Assembly: GCA_000154345.1 (NCBI GenBank)
Contig: DS480345.1
Coordinates: 62,001 to 126,000, forward strand
Length of the DNA stretch: 64,000 nucleotides
Origin: [Clostridium] leptum DSM 753
GTDB lineage: Bacteria > Bacillota > Clostridia > Oscillospirales > Acutalibacteraceae
Direction: 5' to 3'
In this document: positions 26,551 to 36,093 of the stretch, piece after piece
Layout: each line of letters starts with the position of its first letter
Position numbering within the stretch: position 1 is the stretch's first letter
Notes under the pieces: generated by a model
Database searches by the model: none
What the model saw: the letters and a program-made list of their open reading frames with translations, nothing else
Told to the model about the DNA's origin: nothing
Position numbers and translations under genes: made by a program

Positions 26551-28905
26551 TCAGACGAGAGGAAGCACTATTTTAGATTCGGGAAGTCTCTCACCAGCGC
26601 AGCGGACGGTCACAGGCTTTAAAAGGCCGTTTGTTCTGATTACCGCCTGCGCATAGCCGCGGCAGAGACGCTGGTCGGGGCTGGTATAGTTCGTTGTTGT
26701 TTTAACCGCCGCGTTTCCAGCCGCTAAAAATGAGCCTCCGCCCTCTACGGAGAAATGCACGGGATCATCTCCATCAAGAATAACATTTCCAGCTTTATCA
26801 ATTAACTCCGCATGAATGAATAAAATATCCTCTTCCCCTCTGTTTACAAACGGTTTTTCCGCCGTTAGCCTAATGTGAGCCGGAAGGCCGGGCGTACGGA
26901 TCGTATGTCGGCAGATTTCTTTCCCGTCCTCCAGATTGACCGCCGTTAATTCACCAGGCTGATAGGGAAGCTGAAAAGAAGCGATAAAGTGGTTTGGCTT
27001 TCCCGACGGCTGTACTCCTATCAGCTTTCCATTCAGATATAACGCTGTTTCAGCCGCCATGCTGTATACAGATACCTTAACCGGTTTTCCTTCCATCCCC
27101 GGATAATTCCAATATTCTTCAACGACAGGCCATCCCCACATAGTGGTATTTTGCTTCTTTCCATAAAGGCAAGGCGGTTCCACAGCCAAATACGGACGTT
27201 TTGCTATTCCCCATACGCAGTCACGATAGTACGAGCGGGGGCGCTTTCTTCCGCAAAGATCTAAATCTCCTGTGCCAGCCAGCCGATACGGATACTCTGC
27301 CAATCCTTCAAGAGGCTCATCCACCAGAGTTCTTCCTATTCCCGCTTCGCCAATGTAGTCCATCGCCGTCCACACAAAATCGCCAATTAGGAACGGGAAC
27401 CGCTCCACCAGGCTCCAGCCATGACAGCTGTCCGCAGGAGCCGTTTCTGTGGCGCAAAATACTTTATTCGGAAAATAAGCATGATCCATTTCAAATCGTT
27501 CCGGCATATAGTTATAGCCGGTCACATCCAGAGGAGCCGCAAAGTCCTCTGTGGCCCTGGCAAAATATATTTGATCCGCATTTTTTAAAAGATTGGCGTC
27601 CATTCCTTCTACATCGGCATCAGGAGAAGCATTGCACAAGGCGTTGGTGACCGGACGCGTAGGATCGTTTCTTTTGAAGCAGTCCGTTATCTCGCGGGAC
27701 AGCTGATAACCGCCAGAGCGCCCATCCCGTTCCGGAATTTCATTTCCGGTGGAATACATGATGACGCATGGATGGTTTCGGTCTCTTTCCACCATGGCTT
27801 TCACATCTTTGGGCCACCAATCATCAAAATACCGGCTGTAATCGTAGGGCCTTTTGGGAACCCGCCACATATCAAAAGCCTCATCAATCACAAGCATCCC
27901 CAGCTTATCGCAGGCATTTAATAAGGCTTCCGAGGCGGGGTTGTGAGAGCTGCGGATCGCGTTATATCCACATTCCTTTAGCAGCCGGATTCTCCTTTCT
28001 TCCGCTTTCGGATAAGAAGCGGCTCCCATAATGCCTCCGACATGGTGCAGGCATCCGCCTCGTAATTTAATAGGTTTCCCATTGAGCAAAAATCCTTTTT
28101 GCGGCGTAATTTCTATCGTACGAAGGCCGTATTTTGAAAGAACCTGGTCCATCATCTCATTTTTGTAAAAAAGCTCAACCGCAGCCTGATAGAGATTGGG
28201 CGTCTCATCGGACCACAGCCTCGGCTGGCTGACGGGAACCCTGAGCTCCACATTTTGACACCTCTGGGCCTGTATGGAAATTATTTCGCTCGTTTCCGAC
28301 CGGTTTCCGTCCGGGTCTGTCAGCCGTACCTTCAAAACCGCTTGGACGGGCTCCTCCGTTTTATTGGCAACCGTTACCCGGCAATTCACTTCAGCCTGTC
28401 CTTCCGCTGCCTTTGCCGTCAGAATTACGCCGCGCAGCGGAATATAAAGAGGATTCTTTACCCACAGATGCACATCCCTGTAAATTCCCGTACCAGTATA
28501 CCATCGGGAATTTGGGATATCCTCATTTGCGGCAGAAACCCTAATATGATTCTCTCCCGGTTTGACAAATTCGGTAATCTCGCGCCAAAAAGGCGTATAC
28601 CCGTTGGGATGCCGTGCGGCAAATTTGCCATTTATCCACAGCACCGCATTATGATATACGCCGTCGAACTCTAAAAAGAACAGCTTGTTTTTCCATTCAT
28701 CAGGGATGCACAAATCTTTTTCATATTCTACCGAACAGCCAGGATAGTAGCCACCGGCCGGGCCGGTGGATCTTTCCTTTTGTGTTTCCAAGCTTATATT
28801 ATAATCATGCGGCAAATTCACGATTTCATAGGTTCGGGGCCGGTTCCATTCCTCGGGCTCCGGGGTGGGATATACCCGCCATTCCTGATTAAAATCCAGC
28901 TTCAT
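26551..28905 (-). CDS. Glycoside hydrolase family 2, beta-galactosidase-like
   Basis: A 784-residue intracellular GH2 enzyme (no signal peptide). Order: sugar-binding jelly roll (1-160, with RWYTGTGIYRDVHLW), immunoglobulin-like domain (about 160-265), TIM barrel (265-560), a DUF4982-type domain (about 600-665) and a C-terminal Ig-like domain (670-780). The acid/base Glu is E389 in GNEIPERDG and the nucleophile is probably E487 in CATETAP. RSSHNPAS near 320 is a family signature. It should hydrolyse terminal beta-galactosides or related beta-linked sugars from imported oligosaccharides. AGGAGGG precedes the ATG. It lies between the sensor kinase and the response regulator. Confidence 0.92.
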   Translation of the reverse strand: MKLDFNQEWRVYPTPEPEEWNRPRTYEIVNLPHDYNISLETQKERSTGPAGGYYPGCSVEYEKDLCIPDEWKNKLFFLEFDGVYHNAVLWINGKFAARHPNGYTPFWREITEFVKPGENHIRVSAANEDIPNSRWYTGTGIYRDVHLWVKNPLYIPLRGVILTAKAAEGQAEVNCRVTVANKTEEPVQAVLKVRLTDPDGNRSETSEIISIQAQRCQNVELRVPVSQPRLWSDETPNLYQAAVELFYKNEMMDQVLSKYGLRTIEITPQKGFLLNGKPIKLRGGCLHHVGGIMGAASYPKAEERRIRLLKECGYNAIRSSHNPASEALLNACDKLGMLVIDEAFDMWRVPKRPYDYSRYFDDWWPKDVKAMVERDRNHPCVIMYSTGNEIPERDGRSGGYQLSREITDCFKRNDPTRPVTNALCNASPDADVEGMDANLLKNADQIYFARATEDFAAPLDVTGYNYMPERFEMDHAYFPNKVFCATETAPADSCHGWSLVERFPFLIGDFVWTAMDYIGEAGIGRTLVDEPLEGLAEYPYRLAGTGDLDLCGRKRPRSYYRDCVWGIAKRPYLAVEPPCLYGKKQNTTMWGWPVVEEYWNYPGMEGKPVKVSVYSMAAETALYLNGKLIGVQPSGKPNHFIASFQLPYQPGELTAVNLEDGKEICRHTIRTPGLPAHIRLTAEKPFVNRGEEDILFIHAELIDKAGNVILDGDDPVHFSVEGGGSFLAAGNAAVKTTTNYTSPDQRLCRGYAQAVIRTNGLLKPVTVRCAGERLPESKIVLPLV

Positions 28906-28935
28906 GATTATCCCTCCTATTGGATGGCCAGCATA

Positions 28936-30783
28936 TCATTCCATATCCGCGCATCCCGTCTTCTGAAAAGGGCCCTCCAGCCGAACCGTTGTGCCCCCTG
29001 TCTCATTAATAAAAATGGAAAAGTTAAAATCGTCCCCATAAATCATCTTTAACCTGCATATCGAGTTGATAATCCCCATTCCGCACATTCCCGCCTTCGC
29101 CGCCGTCTCTTCCGCTGCGCACCGGGGAGAAATTTTTCTTTGATCCACTGTTTCATATATTTTCTCTATCTGTTCAGCGCTCATGCCGCTTCCATTATCG
29201 CTGATGGAAATAGACCAGGTATCGCCGTCAACCGCCGTAAGGATTAAAATTCTATAGGGCGGCTTGCTGGCCTTAAACGCGTGCTGAAAAATGTTTTCGA
29301 CAAAGGGCTGCAGAGAAAGCCGTGGAATCAGCAGATCTTTTGTCCGCTGATTTAAGCTAACCTCATATTCCAAAAACTCCTCATAATTTTTTGCCTGTAA
29401 TGATAGGTAATTATCGATGCATCTCATTTCTTCCTCCAGCCGGACCGTCTGAGCTGAGGAATTCACTGTATAGCGCAGCATATCGGAGAGCTGCTTGCAC
29501 ATGGAAACCACGTCGCCGGTACGGACTTCCTGCGCCGCGATGCTGATTGTGTACAATACATTGTGTATGAAGTGAGGCGCGATCTGGGCCTGCAAGGCAA
29601 CCAAACGGGCTTCCGATTCGGCTTTGCTGGAGGCGATTTCATGGTCTATGGAAATTTTCAATTCCTCTAATATGTTTTGGAAAGCATGTCCCAGCAGGAC
29701 AATTTCATCATTATCCGTAGAAAAATCCTTAATTCCCATATTTTGATAGCTTACCTGCAGCACATTATTGCGTAATTTTCTTAAAGGTTTTACCAGCAGC
29801 TGGGAAAAGAAAAACATGAGCAATAGTGAAATTAAGGTTACCGCGCCGACTATAATATAAGTCGCCTGTTCCAGCAGGTTCAGAGAGGAATAAAGCGTTG
29901 TCGGATCGTATTTAACATAGGTTGTTAAGCCAGAGTAAGACGATGTCGAGCAAAAATAAATATTTCCCGACTCATCCTCCAGAACATCGTCATGTTGGCT
30001 GGCTGCCAAAAGGAACTCTCTTGTTTTTTGATCCACCGGCGACGTAACGTAAACAATCTGATTCCTTTCATCAGCTATGATAACGTCGCCAACATTGCCA
30101 ATATTGCAAATTTCCTTTAAGTGCTTATCGGTTTCTTCTACCTCTACATATCCATATTTCTTAGAATACACGTCGTAAAACGGCCGTACAAAGGATATAG
30201 AGAATTCCTCTTCGAAGTTACCGCTCTGCCGGTGATAAATGGTAAGCTTTTTTTGGTTCAGCTTTTCCACATAATAGGGATCCTCCAGCATCACGCGTAA
30301 ATTGCTGGAATTTTTGTTATAAATAAAAGTATACCTTTCATCGTCGCTAAACACGTTGATATTCAGCGACGACAAAGAGGTAAGGGCAATCGTATTCGCA
30401 ACAATATCCGATAACCGTCTATCGTTGTCCAGCTTTTCATAACTGTCAAACAGATAACCGGAATTGGCTTTTGTCAGGATTTGCATCAGCGTCTTATTCG
30501 AGATAAGCTTTTTTGTGATATCGTCAATCTTTTCGATGTGATTATCCAGGCTCTCTGAAGTTTTCACACACAGTTCCAAATTACTATATGTAATCTCGTC
30601 TTTTAATTGGGGAAACACGTTCAGATGCAGAAATACCGTAAAGATCGAAATCGTCAAAAACATGATAAACGAAAAGGAAATCATCATTTTCGTCTGGAAT
30701 CTAGTATTGGATAAAATAAAAAACCACCTCGAACCTTTCAGCGGGACGGTCTGCCGGCCCGGAGCACCGGCCGCAAAGCTCAA
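28936..30783 (-). CDS. YesM-type sensor histidine kinase with variant phospho-acceptor motif
   Basis: A 615-residue sensor: a membrane segment near 30-55, a Cache-like extracellular region, a second segment near 300-325, HAMP, then His_kinase and HATPase domains (ISDNGSGM; GMGIINSICRLKMIYG). The phospho-acceptor segment reads QIAPHFIHNVLY rather than the usual QxNPHFLYNxL: the His (about 406) is kept but the Asn before Pro is Ala. The start is uncertain: a TTG at 30783 has AAGGA four bases upstream, while GAGGTGG lies six bases before an ATT codon at 30717, which would put the first membrane segment at the usual distance. It probably pairs with the response regulator on the other side of GH2. 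Confidence 0.9.
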   Translation of the reverse strand: MSFAAGAPGRQTVPLKGSRWFFILSNTRFQTKMMISFSFIMFLTISIFTVFLHLNVFPQLKDEITYSNLELCVKTSESLDNHIEKIDDITKKLISNKTLMQILTKANSGYLFDSYEKLDNDRRLSDIVANTIALTSLSSLNINVFSDDERYTFIYNKNSSNLRVMLEDPYYVEKLNQKKLTIYHRQSGNFEEEFSISFVRPFYDVYSKKYGYVEVEETDKHLKEICNIGNVGDVIIADERNQIVYVTSPVDQKTREFLLAASQHDDVLEDESGNIYFCSTSSYSGLTTYVKYDPTTLYSSLNLLEQATYIIVGAVTLISLLLMFFFSQLLVKPLRKLRNNVLQVSYQNMGIKDFSTDNDEIVLLGHAFQNILEELKISIDHEIASSKAESEARLVALQAQIAPHFIHNVLYTISIAAQEVRTGDVVSMCKQLSDMLRYTVNSSAQTVRLEEEMRCIDNYLSLQAKNYEEFLEYEVSLNQRTKDLLIPRLSLQPFVENIFQHAFKASKPPYRILILTAVDGDTWSISISDNGSGMSAEQIEKIYETVDQRKISPRCAAEETAAKAGMCGMGIINSICRLKMIYGDDFNFSIFINETGGTTVRLEGPFQKTGCADME

Positions 30784-30914
30784 ACAATCCTTGCTTCTTA
30801 ATTATATTATAGCCTATGATAGCAAGCCTTAGCGCTAGTTTCATTTGAAGCCGGAGCTTTTCCCTTTATAAGCTTTTGCCCTCACACCAAATTTTTCTCC
30901 TGCCGCGCTGAACA

Positions 30915-31754
30915 TTAGGCCTTTACCGACCCTTCTGTCAGTCCATTGATAATATGTTTTTGCGCGAATAAAAACACTATGAAAACAGGCAGTATGGTTA
31001 AGGTTAAATCGGCAAACACATAATTCCAGTTGCTTTTGCTGAACTGTCCGAAAAATTGATAAACGGAAAGCGGCATTGTCCATTTGCTCGGACTGGATAA
31101 AAAGTAAAGCGGAATATTGATATCATTCCAAATATTCATAAAATCTAAAATTAAAACCGTCATGCTGATCGGCTTTAGCAGAGGAAAAACCACCTTGAAG
31201 AACACCTTTATTGTCGAAGCTCCGTCAATAAAAGCGGCCTCGTCAAGAGCTTTGGGGATTCCCTTGATAAACCCTGTATACAAAAAGCAGCTAAAAGAAA
31301 TATTGATGGCCACATATAATAAGATGGCGTTCGTATAGCTGCCGTAAATTCCCAACGCGCTGAAAAGCCTGATGGTGGGAATGGTCTGCATAGGAATGAT
31401 AGTGCCGATAAAAAAGAAATAATATAAAAACCGGGAAAGCGAAGTCTTTCTTCTCGCCACAATAAACGCCGCCAGAGAACTGACGCCAATGGTGATGGCA
31501 GTAGAAACCACCGTGATCAGGATTCCATTAAAAAAGGCCGTAATTAGGTCGGCTTCCTCAAAAACCGTTACATAGTTCTCAAACAGCCATTGCTTCGGCA
31601 GTTCCAAATTAAAAGCCGTAACCTCGGTAGCGTCTTTGAAGGAACCCAATATCATAATTAAAAGCGGCACTATAATAATAAAAGAAATACAAACAAATAA
31701 CAATATTTCTAAAAGTGAAGTGATAAGCTTCGATTTCGTTTTTCTCGACATCAT
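30915..31754 (-). CDS. Carbohydrate ABC transporter permease (MalG-type)
   Basis: A 279-residue permease with six predicted membrane segments, EAA loop KALDEAAFIDGASTIKV near residue 170 and a terminal GLTEGSVKA. The ATG overlaps the stop codon of the partner permease (ATGA); a second ATG follows directly and either may be used. With its partner it forms the channel for the sugar captured by the lipoprotein of this operon. A 131-base gap (30784-30914) before the kinase gene holds no feature that I can support. Confidence 0.92.
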   Translation of the reverse strand: MMSRKTKSKLITSLLEILLFVCISFIIIVPLLIMILGSFKDATEVTAFNLELPKQWLFENYVTVFEEADLITAFFNGILITVVSTAITIGVSSLAAFIVARRKTSLSRFLYYFFFIGTIIPMQTIPTIRLFSALGIYGSYTNAILLYVAINISFSCFLYTGFIKGIPKALDEAAFIDGASTIKVFFKVVFPLLKPISMTVLILDFMNIWNDINIPLYFLSSPSKWTMPLSVYQFFGQFSKSNWNYVFADLTLTILPVFIVFLFAQKHIINGLTEGSVKA

Positions 31755-32626
31755 TCCTCCACCTCATTCTTTCGCATTTTTAATAGCAGCGGAATACAAA
31801 TAAGGATAACAAACACCATTAGGATTACATTCAAGGCAGTACCCAGGCCCCATTCCCCTCTGCCAAATTTTTCAAACACCTCTAACGCGATAACTTGAGA
31901 GGCACTGCCGGGACCTCCGCCGGTTAACGCATATGGCTCGCTGAAAACCTTAAGCCCGCCGATCATGCTCAAAATAAAATTGATATTGAGGGAAGGCGCC
32001 AGCAGAGGCAGATATATTTTCCGAAACCGCTGGAACGCGTTGGCGCCGTCAATCAGAGAGGCCTCATAATACTCCTTTGATATCCCTTGCAGGCCGGCGA
32101 GATAGATTACCATATGATAACCTGTCCACTGCCAAATAGATACTCCCGCAATGCTTAACATAACGATATTTACATTTGTCAGCCAATTTTGAGCCATAAA
32201 GCCAAGGCCGGCAGCTTCCAAAAAGGTATTTAAAAAGCCGTAGGGATGCAGAATCGGCACAAAAACCAAGCCGATTACAACACTGGAAAGAATACAAGGT
32301 AAGAAAGTAACCGCTCTTAAATAATTTCTTGTTTTTAAATTTAAATTGAATGCCAGCGCCAGCAGCAGCCCAAAAAGGTTCTTAAAAACTACTACTACAA
32401 ATGTATATAAAAATGTGTTGCCAATGGCTTTTCTCAATTCGCTTTCCTGAAAAACCTTGATATAGTTTTGTATTCCCACAAAATTGACAGAAGATTTTCC
32501 TATGGTCCAGTCCGTGAGAGAATAATATACGCCGTAAATCGCCGGCGCGATAAAGAAAACCACATAAATTAAAATGGCCGGCAAAATCATCTGATAGCCA
32601 TATAAACTTTTCTTTTTTCTAACCAA
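31751..32626 (-). CDS. Carbohydrate ABC transporter permease (MalF/UgpA-type)
   Basis: A membrane protein of about 291 residues with six predicted segments (first: MILPAILIYVVFFIAPAIYG) and EAA loop EYYEASLIDGANAFQRF near residue 190. The start is ambiguous: a TTG at 32626 has AAGGGGTGG five bases upstream, whereas the GTG at 32635 lies within that site; I prefer the TTG. It is separated from the binding-protein gene by about 115 bases containing a hairpin. Confidence 0.9.
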   Translation of the reverse strand: MVRKKKSLYGYQMILPAILIYVVFFIAPAIYGVYYSLTDWTIGKSSVNFVGIQNYIKVFQESELRKAIGNTFLYTFVVVVFKNLFGLLLALAFNLNLKTRNYLRAVTFLPCILSSVVIGLVFVPILHPYGFLNTFLEAAGLGFMAQNWLTNVNIVMLSIAGVSIWQWTGYHMVIYLAGLQGISKEYYEASLIDGANAFQRFRKIYLPLLAPSLNINFILSMIGGLKVFSEPYALTGGGPGSASQVIALEVFEKFGRGEWGLGTALNVILMVFVILICIPLLLKMRKNEVEE

Positions 32627-32680
32627 AGAAGCCACCCCTTCAACGGCGGAAACGCCTTATGAATCACGCGGAATCATAAA

Positions 32681-32709
32681 TCATAGCCCATCAAAACGAC
32701 AGGCTATGA
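32681..32709 (-). other. Hairpin between binding-protein and permease genes
   Basis: TCATAGCC (32681-32688) and GGCTATGA (32702-32709) form an eight-base perfect stem with a 13-base loop in the gap after the binding-protein stop codon. There is no T-run on the coding strand. The position matches hairpins at 6641 and 56354. Confidence 0.55.
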
Positions 32710-32743
32710 CTATGACTCCTCGCTTTAGAACACGATAAACCTG

Positions 32744-34105
32744 TTAAAAGCCTTCTTTTTCTTTTTGCTGCATTAAGTCGCTGAACTTAGCATCCCACTC
32801 CTGCAAAACTTCCTTAGGTGTTTTTACACCTGCGAACATATCCTGATAATATTTCCACAGATCGTTCAAATCCACATACATATAGGTATTCATTTCAAGG
32901 GCAACCCGTCCGTCATTGTAATATTCCGCCATTTCTTCCTGGAAGGGCGTCAATTCAGGAGATTTTGCCCCCTTAATGCTGGGAGAAAACGCAACCGTCT
33001 CCTGGGCTCTGTCGCACTGCTCCGGCTGGGCCAGGAAGTTCAAGTAAGCCTTTGCCTCTTCCACATGGGCGGCATCCTTTGGAATAAAAAACACGCAGTC
33101 AAGCTGTCCTACGGTAATGTATTCGCTCTCGCCGTCAAACATGGGGAACGGGAATAATCCGTATTCGCCGTCGGGGAGCTTTTCTTCCATTTCTTCGATC
33201 GTTTGATTGGAGCCCGCCATCATCGCGCACTGCTTATTTTGGAACACATTGATATAGCTGGCATAATCATCAGAAAGAAGCGTTTCCTGCATGTAGCCCT
33301 CGGTGTAAAGCTCATACAGTTTTGTCAGGCTCTCCTCAAACGCGGGCACTTCGGTCCAAGCGACCTCGTTGGAGTTTATTTTCTCCCACAGGCCAGGTTC
33401 GACTATTGTGGCGTAATAGCCCCAAGCGTCGCTGGTATACATCTGGAATGTGAAATTATCCTTAAACGGCGCGTAAATCGGAGTGACGCCATTTTCCTTA
33501 ATAGTGGCGCACGCCTGCACAAATTCATCAAATGTCGTGGGCACAGACACCTTCATTTCCTCGAACATTTTCTTATCATATACAATTCCCATTTCCATAG
33601 AGGTGTTTTTCATGGTAAACCCATAAATATTCCCATCAGGAGCCTTAAATAAGGAAGGATCTATCAGGTTGTCTACGAAAGGCTCGTCAGAAAGATCCAC
33701 AAAATTGTTGACCGCATCCAGCTCATTCTCCGCGGAAACCTTGTTATAGACAACAATATCCGAAGGCTGTCCAGCCGCAAGCTTAGTCTGTAATATTGAA
33801 GTTATCTGCTCGTCTGGATCCAGCAGCACCTCAATGGTAATATTGGGATGAGCCTCCTCAAACGCCGCTATATTCTCCTCGCAAAAGGCATACTGGTTGC
33901 CCTGAACGTTTTGCTGGCTTGATTCGATAGTCAGCGTTATTTTTTCTTTCGAGGCCTCTTCTTCCGACGAAGAGACAGGCTCCGTGCTTTCAGACGGATT
34001 TGACGCATCCCCCTGAGCAGCCTCCTGGCCGCAGCCCGCGAGCATGGAAACGACCAGCATACCCGCCAGCAATGCTTTCACGCCAGACACAATTTCCTTT
34101 TTCAC
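32744..34105 (-). CDS. Sugar ABC transporter substrate-binding lipoprotein (GH2 operon)
   Basis: A 453-residue family 1 binding protein starting at a GTG (34105) with AAAGGAGG seven bases upstream. The signal peptide ends in the lipobox MLAGC (C25), followed by an acidic Ser/Glu linker. IVYDKKMFEEM near 150 is the typical sugar-binder motif. First gene of its operon, under a promoter with an activator box and a palindrome; it feeds the two permeases downstream. The neighbouring GH95, GH127, GH43 and GH2 genes suggest arabinose-, fucose- or galactose-containing plant oligosaccharides as cargo (inference). Confidence 0.93.
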   Translation of the reverse strand: MKKEIVSGVKALLAGMLVVSMLAGCGQEAAQGDASNPSESTEPVSSSEEEASKEKITLTIESSQQNVQGNQYAFCEENIAAFEEAHPNITIEVLLDPDEQITSILQTKLAAGQPSDIVVYNKVSAENELDAVNNFVDLSDEPFVDNLIDPSLFKAPDGNIYGFTMKNTSMEMGIVYDKKMFEEMKVSVPTTFDEFVQACATIKENGVTPIYAPFKDNFTFQMYTSDAWGYYATIVEPGLWEKINSNEVAWTEVPAFEESLTKLYELYTEGYMQETLLSDDYASYINVFQNKQCAMMAGSNQTIEEMEEKLPDGEYGLFPFPMFDGESEYITVGQLDCVFFIPKDAAHVEEAKAYLNFLAQPEQCDRAQETVAFSPSIKGAKSPELTPFQEEMAEYYNDGRVALEMNTYMYVDLNDLWKYYQDMFAGVKTPKEVLQEWDAKFSDLMQQKEKEGF

Positions 34106-34154
34106 AATAGTACCTCCTTTACAATTCAAACAATATTTTATTTTTTTATGAGAT

Positions 34155-34168
34155 AATTGTATACAATT
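34155..34168. promoter_or_regulatory. 14-base perfect palindrome over the transcription start (operator candidate)
   Basis: AATTGTATACAATT lies 13 bases downstream of the -10 element, so it would cover about +7 to +20 of the transcript. The form resembles operators of GntR-type repressors (TTGTATACAA core). No GntR gene is present in the window, so a regulator encoded elsewhere is implied. Confidence 0.65.
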
Positions 34169-34181
34169 TCATCACAATCTT

Positions 34182-34210
34182 ATTATAGAGTATGATCGAA
34201 ATCCCGTAAA
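34182..34210 (-). promoter_or_regulatory. Promoter of the binding-protein/GH2 operon
   Basis: TTTACG (-35, 34205-34210), 17-base spacer, TATAAT (-10, 34182-34187) on the minus strand. The -10 is perfect and the -35 is weak, as expected for a promoter aided by an activator bound directly upstream. Confidence 0.8.
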
Positions 34211-34248
34211 TGGAGTATGCTGAACAAAGATTATGGATTATTATGAAC
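34206..34248 (-). promoter_or_regulatory. AraC/YesN-type activator box (direct TGAAC repeats), copy 1
   Basis: Two TGAAC elements on the plus strand (34221-34225 and 34244-34248; GTTCA on the transcribed sense) lie 23 bases apart, about two helical turns, just upstream of the -35. The sequence ATGCTGAACAA and a GATTATTATGAAC segment recur at 40906-40937 in the same position relative to that promoter. Confidence 0.75.
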
Positions 34249-34315
34249 CGTTTAAAATCCAAACGGCCGCTAACAACGTTTTCGTAAGAATCGAACGCCG
34301 GCAGCGCACAGGCCC

Positions 34316-35875
34316 CTATCTCTTTTCTTCAGCAGGTTCTTCACACGCCGGCAGGTAAGTGAAGGAGTCAAACCACGCGGTGCCCGCGCCTTGCGCAAAA
34401 AGCCCGAAGAGGCAGCCGGTAAACGTGCTTACCATGCATTCCGTAGATAGCAGCTGGGTCCTGCCCTTCCCCACAACCTTAGGAGATTCTCCCACAGCCC
34501 CAGCGGAAAAAATATATTCCAGCTTAGAGGCCTGCACAGAAAGGGCCAGCGGCGTTTTCTCAGGGACATAAACAGGCTGGCTTTCTGTTATCATATCCCC
34601 TACGCGTTTTCTCAGCAGCACGGCCTTTTCCCCATTTTTCCTGGTTACTAAAAGATCATAATGGTGCTCATTGGTATGAAACACGGTGATTCCGGCCTGG
34701 CTGTTTTCGTTTTCCGGAGAAAACTCCACCACAGCCTGCACATTCACAAAAAAGTGCTGCTGCCTCCTGCCGATGAAGGTAGGCGAACCGCACCCATCCA
34801 GAAAATCACAGCCTGCTGTAAGCCCCAAAAAGCTTGGCCTCGTGGATAAGGTATAATTAGCGGTGTCTGGATTTCGGAGATAGCTCCAGCAGTAAGACAG
34901 CCTTCCGTCATCAAAGTGTTCCTGAAACGCCCCCGCTGATTCCGAAGAAGCCTTTCCGGTTTCACGGGGGACCTCTCTTTTTATGCTTGTAACCCGCATA
35001 TGGGGCGTGATCGGGTTTCCCCCGCTGATTACCGGCCAGCCGTCCTTATCCCGATAAACTGGCGCCAGCATAGTTTCCCGGCCGATATGGTGGAGCATAT
35101 ACTGCGTCGTACGAATCCCGTGAAACACAGCCCACAGCTCTCCATCAGGCGTATCTACAAGATCCGCGTGCCCTACAGCCTGGAACTGGTCTAAAGCTGT
35201 GTCTCTATGAGTGAGAATCGGATTCCTGGGGCAGCTCTCATAGGGCCCCCACGGAGAACGGCTGCGGGCGATGGTTTCCATATGGCCATATTCTGTTCCG
35301 CCCTCGGCAATCATCAGATAGTAAAGTCCATCCCATTTATAAAGATGGGGCCCCTCTGGATACTTTCCACCGGACCCATACCACACCGGCTTCGGTTCCG
35401 TCAGAAGCTTTCCCGTCTCCAAATCCAAAATGCTTTGGCCAATCCCCTGGCCCTTTGGCCCGTCAAAGGTGCTCAACAAATACACAGTCCCGTCATCATC
35501 AAAAAACAAGGAAGGGTCAATTCCCTTTTGGCTCACCCAAATCGGATCAGACCATTCTCCTCGGATATCGTCTGTCCACACATAAAAATTCCCTTTGCCG
35601 CTCATATTGGTTGTCACCATATAGAAACGGCCTTTATGGTAACGAATGGTCGGAGCCCAAATTCCTTGGGATGGCTGGCAGCGTCCCAGCGGCAGCTGGG
35701 ATTCCCGGTTCAGCACACAGCCGATTTGTTCCCAATGGATCAGGTCATCGCTGTGAAACAGGGGAACGCCGGGAAAAAGCTCAAAGGAGCTGGTCACAAG
35801 ATAATAATCGTTTCCCACCCGGCAGATGCTGGGATCGGGATAAAACCCGGGAATAATCGGATTATAATATTCCAT
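34316..35875 (-). CDS. Glycoside hydrolase family 43 (arabinofuranosidase/xylosidase type)
   Basis: A 519-residue intracellular enzyme. The start at 35875 is set by GGAGGACAGGAA before the ATG; an in-frame extension of 90 residues has no family similarity and is rejected. The five-bladed beta-propeller starts at once (NPIIPGFYPDPS). The catalytic triad is visible: base D14 (YPDPS), pKa modulator D120 (GIDPS) and acid E174 (YPEGPHLY). A C-terminal beta-sandwich (from about 330) is typical of GH43 enzymes that remove alpha-L-arabinofuranose or beta-xylose from oligosaccharides. It is last in the GH95-GH127-GH43 series, 218 bases after GH127. No clear terminator follows, so transcription may continue into the binding-protein operon. 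Confidence 0.92.
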   Translation of the reverse strand: MEYYNPIIPGFYPDPSICRVGNDYYLVTSSFELFPGVPLFHSDDLIHWEQIGCVLNRESQLPLGRCQPSQGIWAPTIRYHKGRFYMVTTNMSGKGNFYVWTDDIRGEWSDPIWVSQKGIDPSLFFDDDGTVYLLSTFDGPKGQGIGQSILDLETGKLLTEPKPVWYGSGGKYPEGPHLYKWDGLYYLMIAEGGTEYGHMETIARSRSPWGPYESCPRNPILTHRDTALDQFQAVGHADLVDTPDGELWAVFHGIRTTQYMLHHIGRETMLAPVYRDKDGWPVISGGNPITPHMRVTSIKREVPRETGKASSESAGAFQEHFDDGRLSYCWSYLRNPDTANYTLSTRPSFLGLTAGCDFLDGCGSPTFIGRRQQHFFVNVQAVVEFSPENENSQAGITVFHTNEHHYDLLVTRKNGEKAVLLRKRVGDMITESQPVYVPEKTPLALSVQASKLEYIFSAGAVGESPKVVGKGRTQLLSTECMVSTFTGCLFGLFAQGAGTAWFDSFTYLPACEEPAEEKR

Positions 35876-36093
35876 TTCCTGTCCTCCTTCTGTTCTCATA
35901 TAAGCGTTATTAAAACAAGCGAAGCGGCCTGAGGACGCCTGCCCGTCTTCGAGAAGCGGCCGGCAGGCGTCCAGCATTCCAATACAAATGCCCAACGGCC
36001 TCAGTCTGGCTCTGGCGGTGAAAAGGGGAGGCCAAGATTTACGGTCAAATCCGCGCCTTTCTTCTGCGCAGGCTTTCCAGGAGGCCTGCTCTG

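Noticed and set aside
34266..34290. cre-like sequence around CAACGTTTTCG upstream of the binding-protein operon
   Set aside because: Only the central CG and some flanking A/T positions fit the CcpA consensus; the outer TG/CA ends do not, so catabolite control cannot be claimed from it.
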